Numbered from the stretch's first letter, positions 38,968-49,947 are shown. The stretch is DNA of 64,000 nucleotides from Azorinus chamasolen (GCA_963576725.1 OY755242.1:6242240-6306239); one strand, 5' to 3'. Notes: generated by a model from the letters alone, not told the origin. Numbers and translations are program-made.

Positions 38968-39586
38968 TTCAAGCAGGAAAAGCTACACACAAAACGCCAC
39001 CATCACCAAGTCATCGATAGAAAGCAATTTATACAAACACAACACCCACGCCAACACATACACACATACACACTCACATACACACACACATACATATATG
39101 AGATGGAAATATTAAACATGAACAAACACACAAGAACAAAGACACCAGACCAGCACACGCACACGCACGAGACGAAAGCCACAAACCCGAACAAACACAT
39201 ATATACAAAGACACCAAACAAACAAAAGCAAGGGTGACAAAGAGGGTGCCGCCTTGGATCGGTCAGTGGCAAAAACACCACTGGGGGTTTAAACCGGTTT
39301 ACGGACGTCCTAACCTCACACTTATCTCAAAGTCACCCTAGCTAAACAAATAGTGTAAATAAAGGTATGCCCACCGGACTTCCCCACAACATAGAAAACA
39401 GTAATCATAGTACCATATGTAAAACATAGCATAACAACTTTGAAAGTACGTCAACTATGTACTCAATAATTTGCTGAAGACAGAGCAACTGCAGGGAAGC
39501 TGTTCAGGGCACGACAGAGAAACGGCGATACATGAGTCTGGTAAGCTCATCTCATTTCTGGGTTTAAGAGTACACCATCATATACT
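38968..39586 (-). mobile_element. PLE-II 3' untranslated region and terminal repeat, minus strand
   Basis: Reverse complement of the PLE-II module. The stem arms CAGTGG and CCACTG pair perfectly at 39264-39269 and 39278-39283, with AAACCGGTTT at 39291-39300. A CACACA-rich tract replaces part of the tail. It belongs to the RT fragment at 39587-40232. Confidence 0.85.
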
Positions 39587-40232
39587 ACTATCTTGGCCTA
39601 TCATCGTGCAAGCAAAGAGGGAAGCATAGCAACCGACTGTAAAGGGTCGATGACCAAAGGGGTCGATAACCAAACATGCAGTATGTTGCAACATAATAGG
39701 GTCATAAACTTTCTTCCTAAAATTAATGCGTTTAATAAACAAATCGTGAAAATGGATATGTACCCGAAATTTCCTGAGTTTGTAGATAACATCACCATAG
39801 AAATCTCGGTGAGAAATATCTTGTTGCAGTAACATCCGTAAATTGCTGTTATATTTACTAATGAGAGGTAAAAATAATGAAAGTTGCTTTAGAAGTTTAT
39901 GAGTTATCACTAAATTACGACTATTAAAATATTCTAACAAAGAACAGGTTCGGGCAAAGCGAATAAGTTGAGAAATGTAACCCCGTAAGATGTAGACCGG
40001 GGACATCTCCATCTAGAGAAGGATAAGTAACAATTTCGAAATCGAAATATTCCCCTTTATCGTATATTTTAGATCACACTTTATCATTAGTGATGGAATA
40101 TTCAAATCTAAAATGGAACCCTGAATGTTGGATCGATTCGCTTTGTTTAAATTAAGTTCTTTGGGTAAGTAGAAGAAACCATATTTTCAAAATAAGGATT
40201 ATCCAAATTCAAAATATCCTCTAAATACCTAA
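39587..40232 (-). pseudogene. PLE-II RT fragment, from the YLDD region to the C-terminus
   Basis: On the minus strand it begins at the catalytic site (YLEDILNLDNP, with LED for LDD), then VSSTYPK, GYISQLIRFARTCSLLEYFN, YGDVIYKLRKF, CLVIDPF. Frameshifts and an internal duplication near the end (IDPFGHRPFTVG) show decay. It is followed by its own 3' UTR and terminal repeat. Confidence 0.85.
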
Positions 40233-40319
40233 AGTTTCAGTGCCAACTAAATTTTATCTGATGAAGTTATGGTCTACTTCGGGATACAATAAGACATTTT
40301 CAAACAAATGTAATCATTA

Positions 40320-40400
40320 TCAAACAGTCCGGATCCTGATGAGACGCCAAGTTACCCTGCGTCTCCTTGGGATCAAGACTGTTTGCAAAGGTAATCAGAT
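40320..40400. repeat. H1-type hairpin core
   Basis: CAAACAGTCCGGATCCTGAT, GAGACGCCAAGTTACCCTGC, GTCTCCTTGGGATCAAGACT, GTTTGCAAAGGTAATC. The border GCAAAGGTAAT is like that of the CTTTCGCTGC family, but no TTAA ends were found. Confidence 0.7.
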
Positions 40401-40582
40401 GCAGTCAGACCTTTATTATTATCATTTTCTAATTGGAATATATAGCCCAGAAACAGTAACAAAACATACAATGGTATTTCACTCTAGAAGATATATCACA
40501 TAATTTATACATTGTATATTAATATATGGTATAACCTGATTGCTATTTATGTGTGTATGTAATTAATTAATGTATTTATTCA

Positions 40583-40757
40583 TACAAGTACAATTATGAG
40601 TCATGAAGGAAACGCCACATACAGAACAAACAGCCGCCTGAACAGCAACACAAGAAAACAGAGCAAATGTACATAACTACCACAAACATCAAGAGACGTA
40701 CAAGGACAATAGGGGAGATGGAAGTACCGCCTTGGAACGGTCAGTGACAAAAATGAT
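40583..40757 (-). mobile_element. PLE-I terminal repeat, minus strand, right part
   Basis: On the minus strand: ATTTTTGTCACTGACCG, CCAAGGCGGTACTTCCATCT, GTACGTCTCTTGATGTTTG, GTTCAGGCGGCTGTTTGTTC, ATGTGGCGTTTCCTTCATGA. It is truncated at the first stem. Confidence 0.85.
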
Positions 40758-42644
40758 ATCGACCTGTTGATGTAATAATTCTATAAAGCTATAAATTAGG
40801 AACCTCTCATATTAAATTTGGACCTTTTCCTATCAAATGATTGTTGTGTTGAAGTTCCAAAGTAGGTACTGATATATTGTATTTACTATTGCAGCTCCTC
40901 AGAATCCCATATTTACACCTAGGACTACGTGGTTTTATATATGACTTTACTACTTTTCCATTTACGAGTAAATGACATGTATCATGTCAGGTTATCGACA
41001 AACAAATATTCAGGATGTTTTTGTGTCGCTAAACTGTTACATTGTTAGCTTCAGTTTGTTACAGTTTAGATCACATTTTGAAGCAGTACTGTATATTTCT
41101 GCACATGTACAGGGCTATAAAATATTCAGTGCTTCAGTATTTATGTAACAAGCTACATTGTTTCTGAATCAATATTGCTGAAAACAATATTCTGGAAACT
41201 GTGTCTGATTACGGTTTGGCTGATTGAACAAAGCCAACATAATTGTTTGTAGTCACCAAATACAAAGGACATTGGATACAGTGAGAACCATGTGTTTTTA
41301 ACAAATGACCTACATTTGGTTATGAGAGTTATTATTGTATTGCAAACAGTATTCGATTAAGCGTACGGCCAGGGTCTCTACTATTTGTTAATCCTCAGTG
41401 TCTGTAGCTATTGGTTTCCATCTCTCCATACAATATAATGCTCAACTACCCCAAATAATAAAAGATCTGGCTTTACACTGTTTACATTATTATACGAAAG
41501 AGTATCAATTCATTTGGAAAATGTATTTCGTTACATATGTGTAAGTTACAATTCGGTTTATACTCCTAGTTTTATAATGTGTCTATAATTAAAGCGTTGT
41601 TCGTTGGATGTAATTTGTATTTATTCGAGAGCTAAATTCAAACTACAGGGCTTGGACGGAATTAACAATGACATGGGCAAACAAGACATCAGGAATTACA
41701 GGAGTGATGCTTCAACTGGTCCCCACTGTATTCCAGTTGGTCTTATATAAAGACAGACGTCATGCTATGACAAACAAACTCATGTTAGTGATACGCCTAT
41801 ATTTATAAATATTAATGAATGACCAGCCATGGGTGGAACGTTATAATATGGTACTCGAGATCGTACGATATGACGGTTACTGCCACTATAAAACAAATGC
41901 ATACAGTTCTCACAATTGCATGCGTTTATCATCAACGTTGAGGTTTATGCAATGAAAGTATTGGCCAGTTTCAAGGACACCCATAACGTATACATTACGT
42001 TAGTTGATCATGAGACATCATCTTTGATTCAATTGACAGACTGCAGCCATTTACAAATGTAAAATAAAATCATAATACAGATATGAGAATATGAAATAAG
42101 GTTGTCCTCGTCGATACCTAGTTTAACATTATTAGTATTCCTCTCGGATGATACCGGTGGTTAAATGTGGCCTAAATATTGTCCTGCATTGCATTTAGAG
42201 CCGTGACAAATGTTAGAGAAACAAACATTGGTATGTATACCATTATATTATTATATTGCATAATCGGAATAAATGTGTTAACAGCAACAGAGTGGAACCC
42301 AGCTTTAACATATGAGGAGCTTTCTGAATTAATGTTGACATCATTAATCTACCACCATCTGCCTTACATACCCATAGACCTCTTCTTGCTGACCGTTTAA
42401 AACAGTTCTAATATACTTTAGCATACTAAGGTGATTTGCAACATCAAACCCGATGCCTGTCTTTAAGAACTGGACAAGACAATATCATATATATGCACAT
42501 AATTATAAGCGAATACTATTTTTATACCACTTTGATCCAGGCCCTTGGTTTATTTATGGAAATTCGTAATGATAAATGGTTTGGAGGTTGAGATAACCCA
42601 TTCAGACATTTTAACCTTTATCCTGTATACTGCGACCAGAGTTG
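40758..42644. other. Long non-coding stretch
   Basis: 40935-40965 keeps ATGACTTTACTACTTTTCCA, the end of a PLE-II terminal repeat. The remainder is AT-rich without gene, repeat or splice signals I could support. Confidence 0.45.
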
Positions 42645-42850
42645 CTTTGCAAACAGTTTGGATTCATATCAGACCCCGTCTCATCAGATTCATATCAGAC
42701 TCAACGTCTCATCAGGATCCAAGCTGTTTGACTGGTGGTTAGTACTTTCTCAAAAGCTTGTGTCATGACACATGGTCAATAGTTTCTCGAACTCAAGATA
42801 AGTCAAAGTTACACAATCCAAACTTCAGCAGACATTCTTTATACAGTGTT
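42645..42850. repeat. H1-type core with internal duplication
   Basis: GCAAACAGTTTGGATTCATA, TCAGACCCCGTCTCATCAGA, TTCATATCAGACTCAACGTC, TCATCAGGATCCAAGCTGTT. The CTCATCAG arm occurs twice. The shell tail TCTCAAAAGCTTG with GGTCAATAGTTTCTCG is also partly repeated. Confidence 0.6.
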
Positions 42851-43019
42851 TAACAATTAGCCCACTGGTTAATGTTTGAAGTAGAATCACTATATTCTTT
42901 TATTAAGTTTGCCTTATTGAAAAATCAAGCATTTCTTCAGGAAAACACGATTTATCTGTCAAACAATTTTGATAGTAATGAGACGCGCGATGTCTCTGCT
43001 GGATACAAACTTGGCGCAA

Positions 43020-43755
43020 ATTTAACCATAGACCCACCCGCATCAGGTTAAATACTCAGCCGCAACTGACTAAAGACCCACACGCAATAGGCTAAGGACC
43101 CACCAGGAACAAGCTCAAAACTGGCCAGCAGCATGATCAAGGCCTATCCGAAACAAACTAAAGACACCCGAAACAGACTACAGAACCAACCACAACAGGC
43201 CGCAAAACAAATCGGAACAGGCTAAAACCCCACACATATCATGTTACAGACCCTCCTTCCACAGGCTAACTCCCCACCCGCAGCAGGCTAATGACACACA
43301 AGTAACAGGCTAAGGGCCGGTCCACAACAGGCTAAATACTCACATACAACAGGCTACATGCGCACCATCAACCGATTAAGGAACCGCCAGAAACAGGTTA
43401 AAGATATACCCGCAACAGTCTAAATACTAATCTGAAAAAAGGCTAAAACTTCACCAGCAAAAGGCTGAAGATCAGTCCGGGACAGTACAAAGACCTACCC
43501 ACATCAGGCGTCACACCCACCTCCCACAGACTACTTACCAACTCGCAACAAGCTACAGACAACCGCAACAGGCAGAAAACCAAATCGGGACAGGCTAAAG
43601 ACACACCCGCATCAGGATACAGACCCAACTGCCACATGATTGCAGACTCATCCGTAATGGGCTAAAGACCAATACCCAGCATGTTAAGCACCAAACATAA
43701 TAGGCTAAAGACCCAACTGAAACAGACTCATCAGCAACAGGTTAAAACTACCAAA
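43020..43755. repeat. Minisatellite, unit about 24-28 bp
   Basis: Roughly 28 irregular units of the form CAACAGGCTAAAGACCCACC with many substitutions. The array spans over 700 bp and is C/A-rich on the plus strand. The single minus-strand frame (43443-43637) comes from it. An H1 scrap (GATAGTAATGAGACGCGCGA) lies just before, at 42956-43013. Confidence 0.9.
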
Positions 43756-44462
43756 TGTGTTTGAAAACACCTTATACATCAATAGGCAGCGTCTAGCTGC
43801 TAACAATATATCAGATATAGTTATTTTCCTTGACAAGTTATCAGATCAATTGTCGACAAATATAGACGAATCCATTCTTATCTTTCATTTCAGGTTCCGA
43901 GTTTGAAGCCAATCGGCGTCTACGGATTATGAAACTATATATCACTACATATTCAGTGATATTACAAGCCCTGGTCCAACACGTTATATAATTATATATA
44001 CATGTATATATATAACTTATATACACAAATTGAATATAATCAAAGCTTCAAGATAAATCTGTTTAAAACCGTTATTCAATACATTCCCTGCGATCACGAT
44101 TGTTGAGTATAAGACATTTACTCTGTGAATAGCCATGTAGAATATTGATATATGAATATTTATGTTTGAAAACAGGAATTAATGGCCATGATAGAAACTG
44201 CAGAATAAAATCTATATTTTTTAGTATCAAACAGAAGGCTAACTCTGTTTGAAAAGGTATTGTGTATTTTTTTCCAAACAGACGGTTATACTTTACACAT
44301 GATGTATATATTGTCCGGAGAAGCACGTGAATCTTGATGTTGTAAACTGCCAGCCCTCAAAAGATCACGCGTTCCCGGTTTGGAAGCATAGTACTAAAAT
44401 AATTGTGAGTTTCTTAGTATGAGCTTCTTTTTGGTACATTGTTCCTAATAAAATGCGGTTCC
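43756..44462. other. Non-coding, no gene seen
   Basis: AT-rich, including TATATA-rich sequence at 43985-44025. Short frames only. Confidence 0.45.
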
Positions 44463-44862
44463 TCTCATCGCAAAACACTGGAGAACTTGTCGGGATCGCC
44501 AACAATGCAAAGCATGTACGAAATAGTAAATCCAATAAATATCCTAAGTCCCGAAAACCCTATTACCAGAGCAAATAACATTAAGGATAGTTTAAGTGAA
44601 GAATTCTGATATACAATAAAGGTGACAATCAAAATTGAGTTTAGTCAAGTTATGGATGAACAGTCTGAGCTTGTTGTCACCCCTCTACAAAAGGAGATTC
44701 ATCAACTGAAATCTGAAAATGCATCACAGAAGGCCAATACGTATGAGTCCGCCGTAGAGAGGGCTGAACAATACAGCCAACGTCACAACTTTCGCATTAC
44801 TGGCGTTCCCGGACACGAAGACGAAATCACCGATAACATCGTCGTCAAAATGGCAAAGGATT
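44463..44862 (+). pseudogene. Possible LINE ORF1 fragment (coiled coil plus RNA-binding start)
   Basis: The open frame at 44622-44894 has a heptad-like stretch (LVVTPLQKEIHQLKSENASQ) followed by ERAEQYSQRHNFRITGVPGH and EDEITDNIVVKMA. This resembles the coiled-coil to RRM junction of LINE ORF1-type proteins (E.YSRR.N.RI.GV). It joins Gypsy RT sequence at about 44863 in another frame. Confidence 0.5.
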
Positions 44863-45058
44863 ATGGGAATTTAACAATCTTCCATTTGGCTTAACGAACT
44901 CTCTAGCAAAAAAGATTGATGCAGGAATGTCTAGGCGACTTGAATTTTCACATATGTGTAGTCTCTATAAATGACTTGATGATAATTTAAACAAAACATT
45001 CGAAGAAAGTTTTGAACATTTGGATGAAGTATTTACTCGTTTAAAATATTTTTTAAGT
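44863..45058 (+). pseudogene. Gypsy (Ty3-type) RT fragment
   Basis: With small frame changes it reads EFNNLPFGLTNSLA, then RLMQECLGDLNF, VSINDLMII, TFEESFEHLDEVFTRLK. This is the FxxMPFGLxNAPxxFQ to YLDD region of Ty3/Gypsy RT, with the YLDD aspartates degraded (IND). It is cut at 45058 by Penelope-like sequence. Confidence 0.75.
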
Positions 45059-45810
45059 CTAATCCTAACGTAAAACAACATAAATGTTCTACTATGTACT
45101 GGATTCCTAAGCTACATAAAAATCCGTATAAGGCGCGTTTTTTATTGCTAACTCTAGTTGTTGTACTACTACTAAACTATCAACATCTTAAACGTCGTGT
45201 CTTACTACTATCAAAGAACATGGTAAACGTTACTGTGATAAAATATATGACAAATCTGGCATTAATATGTTTGGTCCATAAAAAATTCAAATTATATTTT
45301 ACCTAAACTTTACAATGAACATTACAACATGTCTTTATTGAGCTCCGATGATTCTCTACTATCTATAAGTTACTCTACCTCAAAATCTAATAAAGGATAA
45401 ACTGATTGAATTAATAGAAAAAACTATTTGCCAGAGAAAATAAAACGTTCCTTGCTTGTAATTTTCAACGTTCATTTTTTTTAATTCATAAGTTTAAAAT
45501 TACACAATGTGAACTTGCCTTGATGTGTGTACATCTTTAACATTTCTTTTAGATAACATATGTGTGCGCTATGTGGAAAACATATATCGTCAGGTTATTG
45601 GTATTCCTATGGGAACAAATTATGCCCTTCTTGTTGCAGATTTATTTGTGTTTTGTTATGAGAGGGATTTAATGCTTAGCTAAAGATTTGATACACACTC
45701 TTACATTGTTAATGCTTTTAATAAAACGTCTAGGTATTTAGACGATATTTTGAATCTGGATAATCCTTATTTTGAAAATATGGTTTCTTCTATTTACCAA
45801 AAAGGACTGA
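45059..45810 (+). pseudogene. Penelope-like RT inserted in the Gypsy copy, 5' part
   Basis: CSTMYWIPKLHKNPYKARF, a broken motif A region, then the motif B region (YRQVIGIPMGTNYALLVADL) and YLDDILNLDNPYFENMVSS. Many frameshifts. It is interrupted at 45810 by a PLE-I terminal repeat, then continues at 46059. Confidence 0.8.
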
Positions 45811-46058
45811 AGTGTGAGGTTGGGCGCCCATAAACCGGTTTAACCCCCCCCCCCCCCCCCCAGTGACTTTTGTCACTGACCGTTCCAAGGCGGTACTTCC
45901 ATCTTCCCCCTATTGTATGTTTGTTTTGTCTTTGTGCGTCTCTTGATGTTTTTATAGTTATATACATTTGCTGTTTCCTTGTGTTGCTATTCGGGCGAAT
46001 GTTTGTTCTGTATGTGGTATTTCCTGCATGACTCATTTTTGTACTTTTACTAAACAAA
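45811..46058 (+). mobile_element. PLE-I terminal repeat inserted in PLE RT
   Basis: AGTGTGAGGTTGGGCGCCCA, AAACCGGTTT at 45832-45841, an 18-base C run at 45844-45861, CAGTGAC/GTCACTG stem (45861-45867 with 45872-45878), ACCG/CGGT stem (45879-45882 with 45891-45894), then the end CATGACTCATTTTTGTACTT. RT sequence flanks it on both sides in the correct order. Confidence 0.9.
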
Positions 46059-46640
46059 GCGAATCGATCCGACATTCAGCCTTCCTTTTTAGATTTGAAT
46101 CTTTCCATCACTAATGATAACAAATTGTCTAAAATATACGGTAAAAGGGAATATTTCGATTTCAAAATTGTTAATTATCCTTCACTAGATGGAGGTGTAC
46201 CTTAATCTACTTTTTATGGGGTTTACATTTTCAACTTATTCGCTTTGCCCGAGACTGTTTTTTGCTAGAAGATTTTAATAGTCGTAATGTAGTTATAAGT
46301 CGTAATGTAGTTATAAGTCATACAGATATCATAAAATTCGGAAAGCTTTTACAAAGGTTTATTATCGAAATTTACCTCTCGTTAGTAAATATAACTGAAA
46401 TTTGAGGACGTTACTGCAACAAGGCATTTCTCACCCAGATTTCTATGGTGGTGTTATCTACAAACTTAGAAAAATTCGGGGTCATATCCATTTACAGGAT
46501 TTGTTTATTAAACGCATTAAAACTTTTAGGAAGAAAGTTTATGACCCTATTATATTGCAACACACTACATGTTTGGTTATCGACCCCTTTAGAGCGGTCG
46601 CTACGCTTCTCTCTTTGCTTGCACGATGACAGGCCGAGGG
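46059..46640 (+). pseudogene. Penelope-like RT (PLE-II), C-terminal part
   Basis: Continues the RT split at 45810: AKRIDPTFSLPF-like start in the region of LNKANPS, SFLDLNLSITND, YGVYIFNLFALPETVF, QQGISHPDFYGGVIYKLRKI, CLVIDPF. It contains a local duplication (GTCGTAATGTAGTTATAA twice at 46280-46318). Confidence 0.8.
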
Positions 46641-46992
46641 TAGTACTCTATGATGGTATACTCTTAAACCAGACTCATGTATTTCCTTATCCCTGTCGTG
46701 CCCCGAACGTCTTCCCTGCAGTTGCTCTGTCTTCAGCAAAGTCATTGAGTACATATTTGACGGATTTTCACAGTTGTTCTGTTATGTTTTTACACTATGT
46801 ACTGTGATTACTGTCTTCCATGTTGTGGAAGTCCGGCGGGGATACCTTTATTTACAATGTTTGTTTAGCTAGGGTGCCTTTGAGATAAGTTTGAGGTTAG
46901 GACGTCCGTAAACCAGTTTAAACCCCCAGTGGTGGTTTTGCCACTAACCGTTCTAAAGCGGCACCCTCTTTGTCACCATTGCTTTTGTTTGT
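46641..46992 (+). mobile_element. PLE-II 3' untranslated region and terminal repeat, truncated
   Basis: CTCTATGATGGTATACTC, CCAGACTCATGTATTTCC, GTCCGGCGGGGATACC, AGGACGTCCGTAAACC, GTGGTGGTTTTGCCAC stem, TTCTAAAGCGGCACC. It stops in the GT-rich tail at about 46992-47006, where Gypsy sequence resumes. Confidence 0.85.
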
Positions 46993-47630
46993 TTGGTGTC
47001 TTCGTACAGGCAACATCTTCAAATGAGGTCTAAAGAAGAAGCCTACAAAATAATAAAAATTGACTGATAAAGAGCAAAAGTCATTTGAAGACTTGTCGTC
47101 ACCAGCAAAATTGGCATATCCCAACTTTGACTTGCCATTTGAGTTGCATACAAATGCTTCCACGAAAGGTTACGGAGTGGTTCTGTATTAACACCAATAA
47201 GGGGATCAGACGTGAGTTATCGCCTATGCCAGTCGTTCTTTGTGCTTTTCAGTTTGAATTTGTTTTAGCCTTAAAATGGGCAGTGACAGAAAATGTTAAT
47301 AAACATTGTTTGATTTTTACTTATAGCAATCCTTTGACACACTTACGTATTTCACCAAAGCTGGATACGACTGGCAAGCATTTGATATTGCATATAACAG
47401 AAAACTTAGAAATTCAGATACAGATGACATGAGCTGCTATCCACATGCGAATGTCCTAGTCGACAAAGACCCATTGAGTAGGATTGAGAACAATACTTCG
47501 AAGTCCATATTCAGTTACAATGTAGCTTTTTTATTGACATTTTAACAGCAAAATAGTGCTGACATTATCGAGGTTTCAGGAAAACCTTTTACACAAATTT
47601 AATTGTGTTAGATCAGAAAGAAGTAATAAG
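46993..47630 (+). pseudogene. Gypsy RNase H region
   Basis: SFEDLSSPAKLAYPNFDLPF, ELHTNASTKGYGVVLY (with Asn where the RNase H Asp is normal), EFVLALKWAVTENV, NPLTHLRISPKLDTTGKH. Order and motifs fit the RNase H domain that follows Gypsy RT. Frameshifts and stops make it non-functional. Confidence 0.8.
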
Positions 47631-48400
47631 AGGACGGGGTGATTGGAAAATTAATAGCTGTAATTGACCAGTGTATACCAAGTGGAAATATACCAAGTGG
47701 AAATATGTCGAAAAATGATATTGTCTTCAAAGCACGGTTTCCATTTAAAGATTTGCAGATCAAAAATGCGATATTGTTTAGGACAGTGAAAGAAAATGAT
47801 GAGGTTATTGAGCAGCTTTTGCCTCCGGAATATGTTAGGACACAGGGTTTAACCGGACTGCATAATGATGTCTGACAACTTGGAAGGGATTGTACTTGTT
47901 ATAGGAACGTTTTTACTGGCCTGGTATAGCTAATGTGATGTGGACCTTTGGATAACCCATTGTGATACATGTCTGTGGAGGAAGAGTTCCATGCAAATCA
48001 GAAAACCCTTAGTGAATGCCCATACCTCCTACCCTTTGGAGTTGGTATGTTTTTCCTTTCTCACTTTGGAATCTTTCAAAGGAGGTATAGATAATTTGTT
48101 AGTGATTCAGGATCATTACACCAAGTGTGTCATGGGCATACAGACTAAGAACCAAACAGTAAAAACAAAGGCAGAATCATTTTACAACCAATTCATTCTT
48201 CATTATGGTATTCTTCCCAGACTTCATTCCGACTAAGGTGCCAAATTTGAATCAGATCTAATCAAAGAACATGGCCAACATCAGCAAAAAATGATTTCTA
48301 TTCACCATCCACAAGGAAATGTTGGATCAGAACGTTTTAATAGGACTCTTTTAGACATGCTTGTTACTACGAGTAACATTCTTGTATATTTCTTAGGGTT
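47631..48400 (+). pseudogene. Gypsy integrase
   Basis: The zinc-binding part ends THCDTCLWRKS. The core has SYPLELVCFSFLTLESFKGG (Ser where the first catalytic Asp is expected), VIQDHYTKCVMGIQTKNQT, ILHYGILPRLHSD followed by a stop, then FESDLIKEHG and SERFNRTLLDML carrying the catalytic Glu region. Clearly decayed. Confidence 0.85.
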
Positions 48401-48720
48401 ACATGGGCCAAAAAGCAACTGTAAGGAAATTATATGAGGGACACAGGACCAGATGAGGGACCAGTGGAAATGGTAGAAGATACAATGGAAATATGAGATA
48501 GGGGAAGTGCAAAGAATTTTAATATAATACCAAGAAACAAGGAGAGTCCACCTAAGGCAATGTCAAGAAGGCAAAATAGTTTACCTCCAGAAATGCAAAG
48601 AGACAATTGTCTACCTACGGCAGTGCACATAAGATCTACCCGAGAGCTTTAATGCCCAAAACATGTAAAGACTATCAGATATAACGCATGGTGTCAAGAC
48701 CATACAATTCAAAGTTTGAG
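48401..48720 (+). pseudogene. Probable Gypsy C-terminal tail
   Basis: Frames such as MRDTGPDEGPVEMVEDTMEI and RNKESPPKAMSRRQNSLPPE read like the low-complexity tail after a Gypsy integrase. There is no defined domain, and no LTR was recognised downstream. Confidence 0.4.
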
Positions 48721-49074
48721 GCATTGAATACACTTATGAACGTTGGTTTACATAATGATATAGACGTTGATATTGCCCAGGCTCATTTCCAATATTTTGA
48801 TAGGTGACTGTATGTTAGCGTGCGTATGCTTTTTATTTCATTAGTGTGTATTTAACTCTTGTGAATACTTACACAGATATAATTATTTGTATCCGGAAGG
48901 TATAGTTTCTACAGGTTGAGCTGTCATGTGCAATGGCGATTTTTTAATAAATCACTTGAATAAGTGACATATAATGACATATGGTGTTACCATTGGTGTA
49001 TTCCTAGTATACTACATGTGTATTCGTAGTATGCTCATTTTACTACAAGAACATTTTTAAGTAATTGTGATAAT
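48721..49074. other. Non-coding, no LTR recognised
   Basis: AT-rich sequence in which a 3' LTR would be expected. No matching copy was seen upstream of 44463, so the Gypsy copy has probably lost its LTRs. Confidence 0.4.
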
Positions 49075-49385
49075 GTATGTGGTGTGCGGTGGTCTAGTGG
49101 TGACGCGCTTGACTACCAATCCGGAGGTTTTGGGTTCAGAGACGCTTTTCAGTGTCTCCCACCCGCACCTCCTCTCTACCCAGGAGTTACAATGGGTACC
49201 TGTGTGGGACACTAGCCGGTTCTGCGACTGCAAAATTATGCCATATGTTAGCAGTGCTCAATCTTGTAGGCGAATGACTCAATGACCAGGGGAGTAAATG
49301 TACAGTCGGCTGAGCGGTCCTTCGGACTGAAAGTAGACTATAACTATGTACCTTTTTAATGTGAGGAAACATTTCCAAAGGGGTA
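49075..49385 (+). mobile_element. tRNA-derived SINE
   Basis: The head has an A-box-like GGTGGTCTAGTGGTGACGCG and a B-box-like GGTTTTGGGTTCAGAGACG, spaced as in a tRNA gene. A non-tRNA body follows (GTTACAATGGGTACCTGTGT, GACACTAGCCGGTTCTG, GCTGAGCGGTCCTTCGGACT, TACCTTTTTAATG). No 3' CCA or intact cloverleaf, so it is a SINE, not a tRNA gene. Confidence 0.8.
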
Positions 49386-49816
49386 GAATACAAGGTAAGT
49401 ATGTTCTATAACATTGTAGAATATTGTTGTAGCGTAGTTGTTCCTGTTTGTAGGAGTTATTAACTGCATAATTTGGTGTAGCATAGTAGTTTGCGTACTG
49501 TTCTGAGGAAAACAGGACAGAGAATGATGGTAGAGATTGATTTATCTGAGTAGGTGTGTAAAAGGGTTAATGTTTGGCGAAATTTGTGGTCTGTTGCGTT
49601 TTTAGAAGTAATGTCGCTTTGAATTGTGAATGGTTGAGTATCTAGTTTCGGAATCGTTTGTGTAAGTGGTGTTATATTCGCTAAATTCAGTAATTGTCTT
49701 GCATTCGTTCTTCGCGACTTATTTCCGCGAACTTTAAGAAATAGCAGCATTGGATCTCGAAATGTCCTAACTGCATGTTTCATTATATTTTCACATGTTT
49801 CTCTAACTATTTGCAG
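49386..49816. other. Non-coding, possible intron
   Basis: A strong donor-like CAAG|GTAAGTATG lies at 49392-49401 and a strong acceptor with a CTAAC branch-like site (TCTAACTATTTGCAG) ends at 49816. No convincing coding frame precedes the donor. A minus-strand 107-codon frame (49460-49783) has no motif. Confidence 0.35.
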
Positions 49817-49908
49817 GATTAGCGCTTACTTTTACCCTTTTGAGTTAATCTTACAAGAGGACGAGGGAGATGATGCTGAGGGAGACATATTCACTCGACC
49901 CTTAGTCG
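49817..49908 (+). other. Candidate orphan internal exon, 92 bp
   Basis: Bounded by TATTTGCAG| and CG|GTAAGTTT, both near consensus. One frame is open and reads ISAYFYPFELILQEDEGDD followed by AEGDIFTRPLVG, an acidic peptide I do not recognise. No neighbouring exon was found in the window. It could be a real exon of a long gene or chance. Confidence 0.35.
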
Positions 49909-49947
49909 GTAAGTTTTGTATCTATTATTTTATGTTCTGAATAATTG

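Noticed and set aside
43020..43755. 26-bp repeats as a CRISPR array or protein repeat
   Set aside because: Units touch each other without spacers and no long frame persists.
49075..49150. A functional tRNA gene
   Set aside because: Only A- and B-box-like words are kept. The acceptor arm does not pair convincingly and a SINE body follows.
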